This document shows, in pieces, positions 63,772-64,000 of a DNA stretch of 64,000 nt. Below the pieces are notes generated by a model, which was not told where the DNA came from, searched no databases, and worked only from the letters and a program-made list of their open reading frames with translations. The stretch's first letter is position 1. The number at the start of each line of letters is the position of its first letter. The stretch comes from Deltaproteobacteria bacterium (lineage in GTDB: Bacteria; Myxococcota_A; UBA9042; DTJE01). The position numbers were made by a program, and so were the translations under genes. The stretch is taken from positions 1 to 64,000 of the forward strand of contig JAKPTZ010000081.1 of NCBI GenBank assembly GCA_029555025.1, in the 5' to 3' direction.

Positions 63772-64000
63772 GTGAAGAATTCAAACTTCGCCGGCCTGTT
63801 CCTGCTGGCCTGCTGCCTGGGGTTTGCCGGTTGCCCCGCGCCGACGCCGGATCCGGTTTTCGACCTGCCGTCGTTTGATTACGGGGTGCAACACGACACC
63901 ATTGCCGCCGACACGGCGACGCCCGACGTTGAAAAGCCGGAAGACACACAACGGGATCAGGGGACGGCAGACGATAATGGCACACCCGACATCGGGGGAA
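63772..64000 (+). CDS. Lipoprotein, 3' end cut by the window
   Basis: A GTG start at 63772 opens a frame that remains open to the window edge, which is why it is missing from the ORF track. It reads VKNSNFAGLFLLACCLGFAGC, a lipoprotein signal with lipobox GFAGC (Cys about 21), then PAPTPDPVFDL and an Asp/Thr/Pro linker (DTIAADTATPDVEKPEDT) like the other lipoproteins of the window. The functional part lies beyond the edge. A TATCCT at about 63734 could be the -10. Confidence 0.7.
   Translation, partial: MKNSNFAGLFLLACCLGFAGCPAPTPDPVFDLPSFDYGVQHDTIAADTATPDVEKPEDTQRDQGTADDNGTPDIGG

Overview
The window reads as chromosomal DNA from a GC-rich Gram-negative bacterium of the Myxococcota / former Deltaproteobacteria type. 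The signs are many secreted lipoproteins with Asp/Pro/Thr/Val-rich linkers after the lipobox, Cys-rich repeat lipoproteins, ASH (HYDIN-like) domain lipoproteins, a very large TPR protein and a zinc-ribbon/GYF/TonB-like protein resembling myxobacterial GltJ/AgmX. I cannot place it more finely. Nearly all large ORFs that lie antisense to the genes listed here are shadows caused by GC-rich codon usage.

Layout. 0-3.8 kb: ethanolamine utilisation, with eutB, eutC and a single ORF that joins a complete EutL microcompartment shell protein to an EutT-type cobalamin adenosyltransferase; the 3' ends of eutB and of eutL-eutT each carry tandem duplications. 3.8-7.6 kb: a tightly overlapped Mla-type lipid ABC transporter operon (STAS-MlaE, MlaF, MlaD, auxiliary lipoprotein). 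7.6-12.8 kb: a two-gene methionine pathway operon in which both genes are fusions (MetY-MetX and aspartokinase-homoserine dehydrogenase), behind a long leader. 12.8-17 kb: palindromic repeat elements, a duplicated-domain lipoprotein and two HAD phosphatases. 16.8-21 kb: a HigBA and a HicAB toxin-antitoxin locus flanking an alpha-galactosidase-like lipoprotein. 21-27.7 kb: a Cys-rich lipoprotein, an esterase-like lipoprotein, an OPA-family transporter and a THUMP-type RNA methyltransferase.

27.7-32.5 kb: a divergent pair (unknown 950-aa lipoprotein and an FGE-fold protein) with visibly lower GC than its surroundings. 32.5-51.2 kb: a minus-strand block made of a 3585-aa TPR protein and three ASH-domain lipoproteins; a fourth, paralogous to one of them, lies at 61.5 kb. 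51.4-58 kb: a TMTC-like membrane protein with TPRs, hutU overlapping a MEMO1-family gene, two tRNA-Ser genes, tadA and a degenerate acyl-CoA-synthetase-like protein. 58-64 kb: a Cys-rich lipoprotein, the GltJ-like protein, the fourth ASH lipoprotein and the start of another lipoprotein cut by the window edge.

The strongest candidates for something new are the EutL-EutT fusion, the four-activity/two-gene methionine operon, the giant TPR protein with an apparently dead M48-like C-terminal domain, the family of ASH lipoproteins with swapped C-terminal modules, a truncated ANL-fold protein without an ATP loop, and a set of promoters whose -10 box sits 4-6 nt before the start codon (candidate leaderless genes, including both toxin-antitoxin loci). 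No CRISPR array, insertion sequence, rRNA or prophage was seen.
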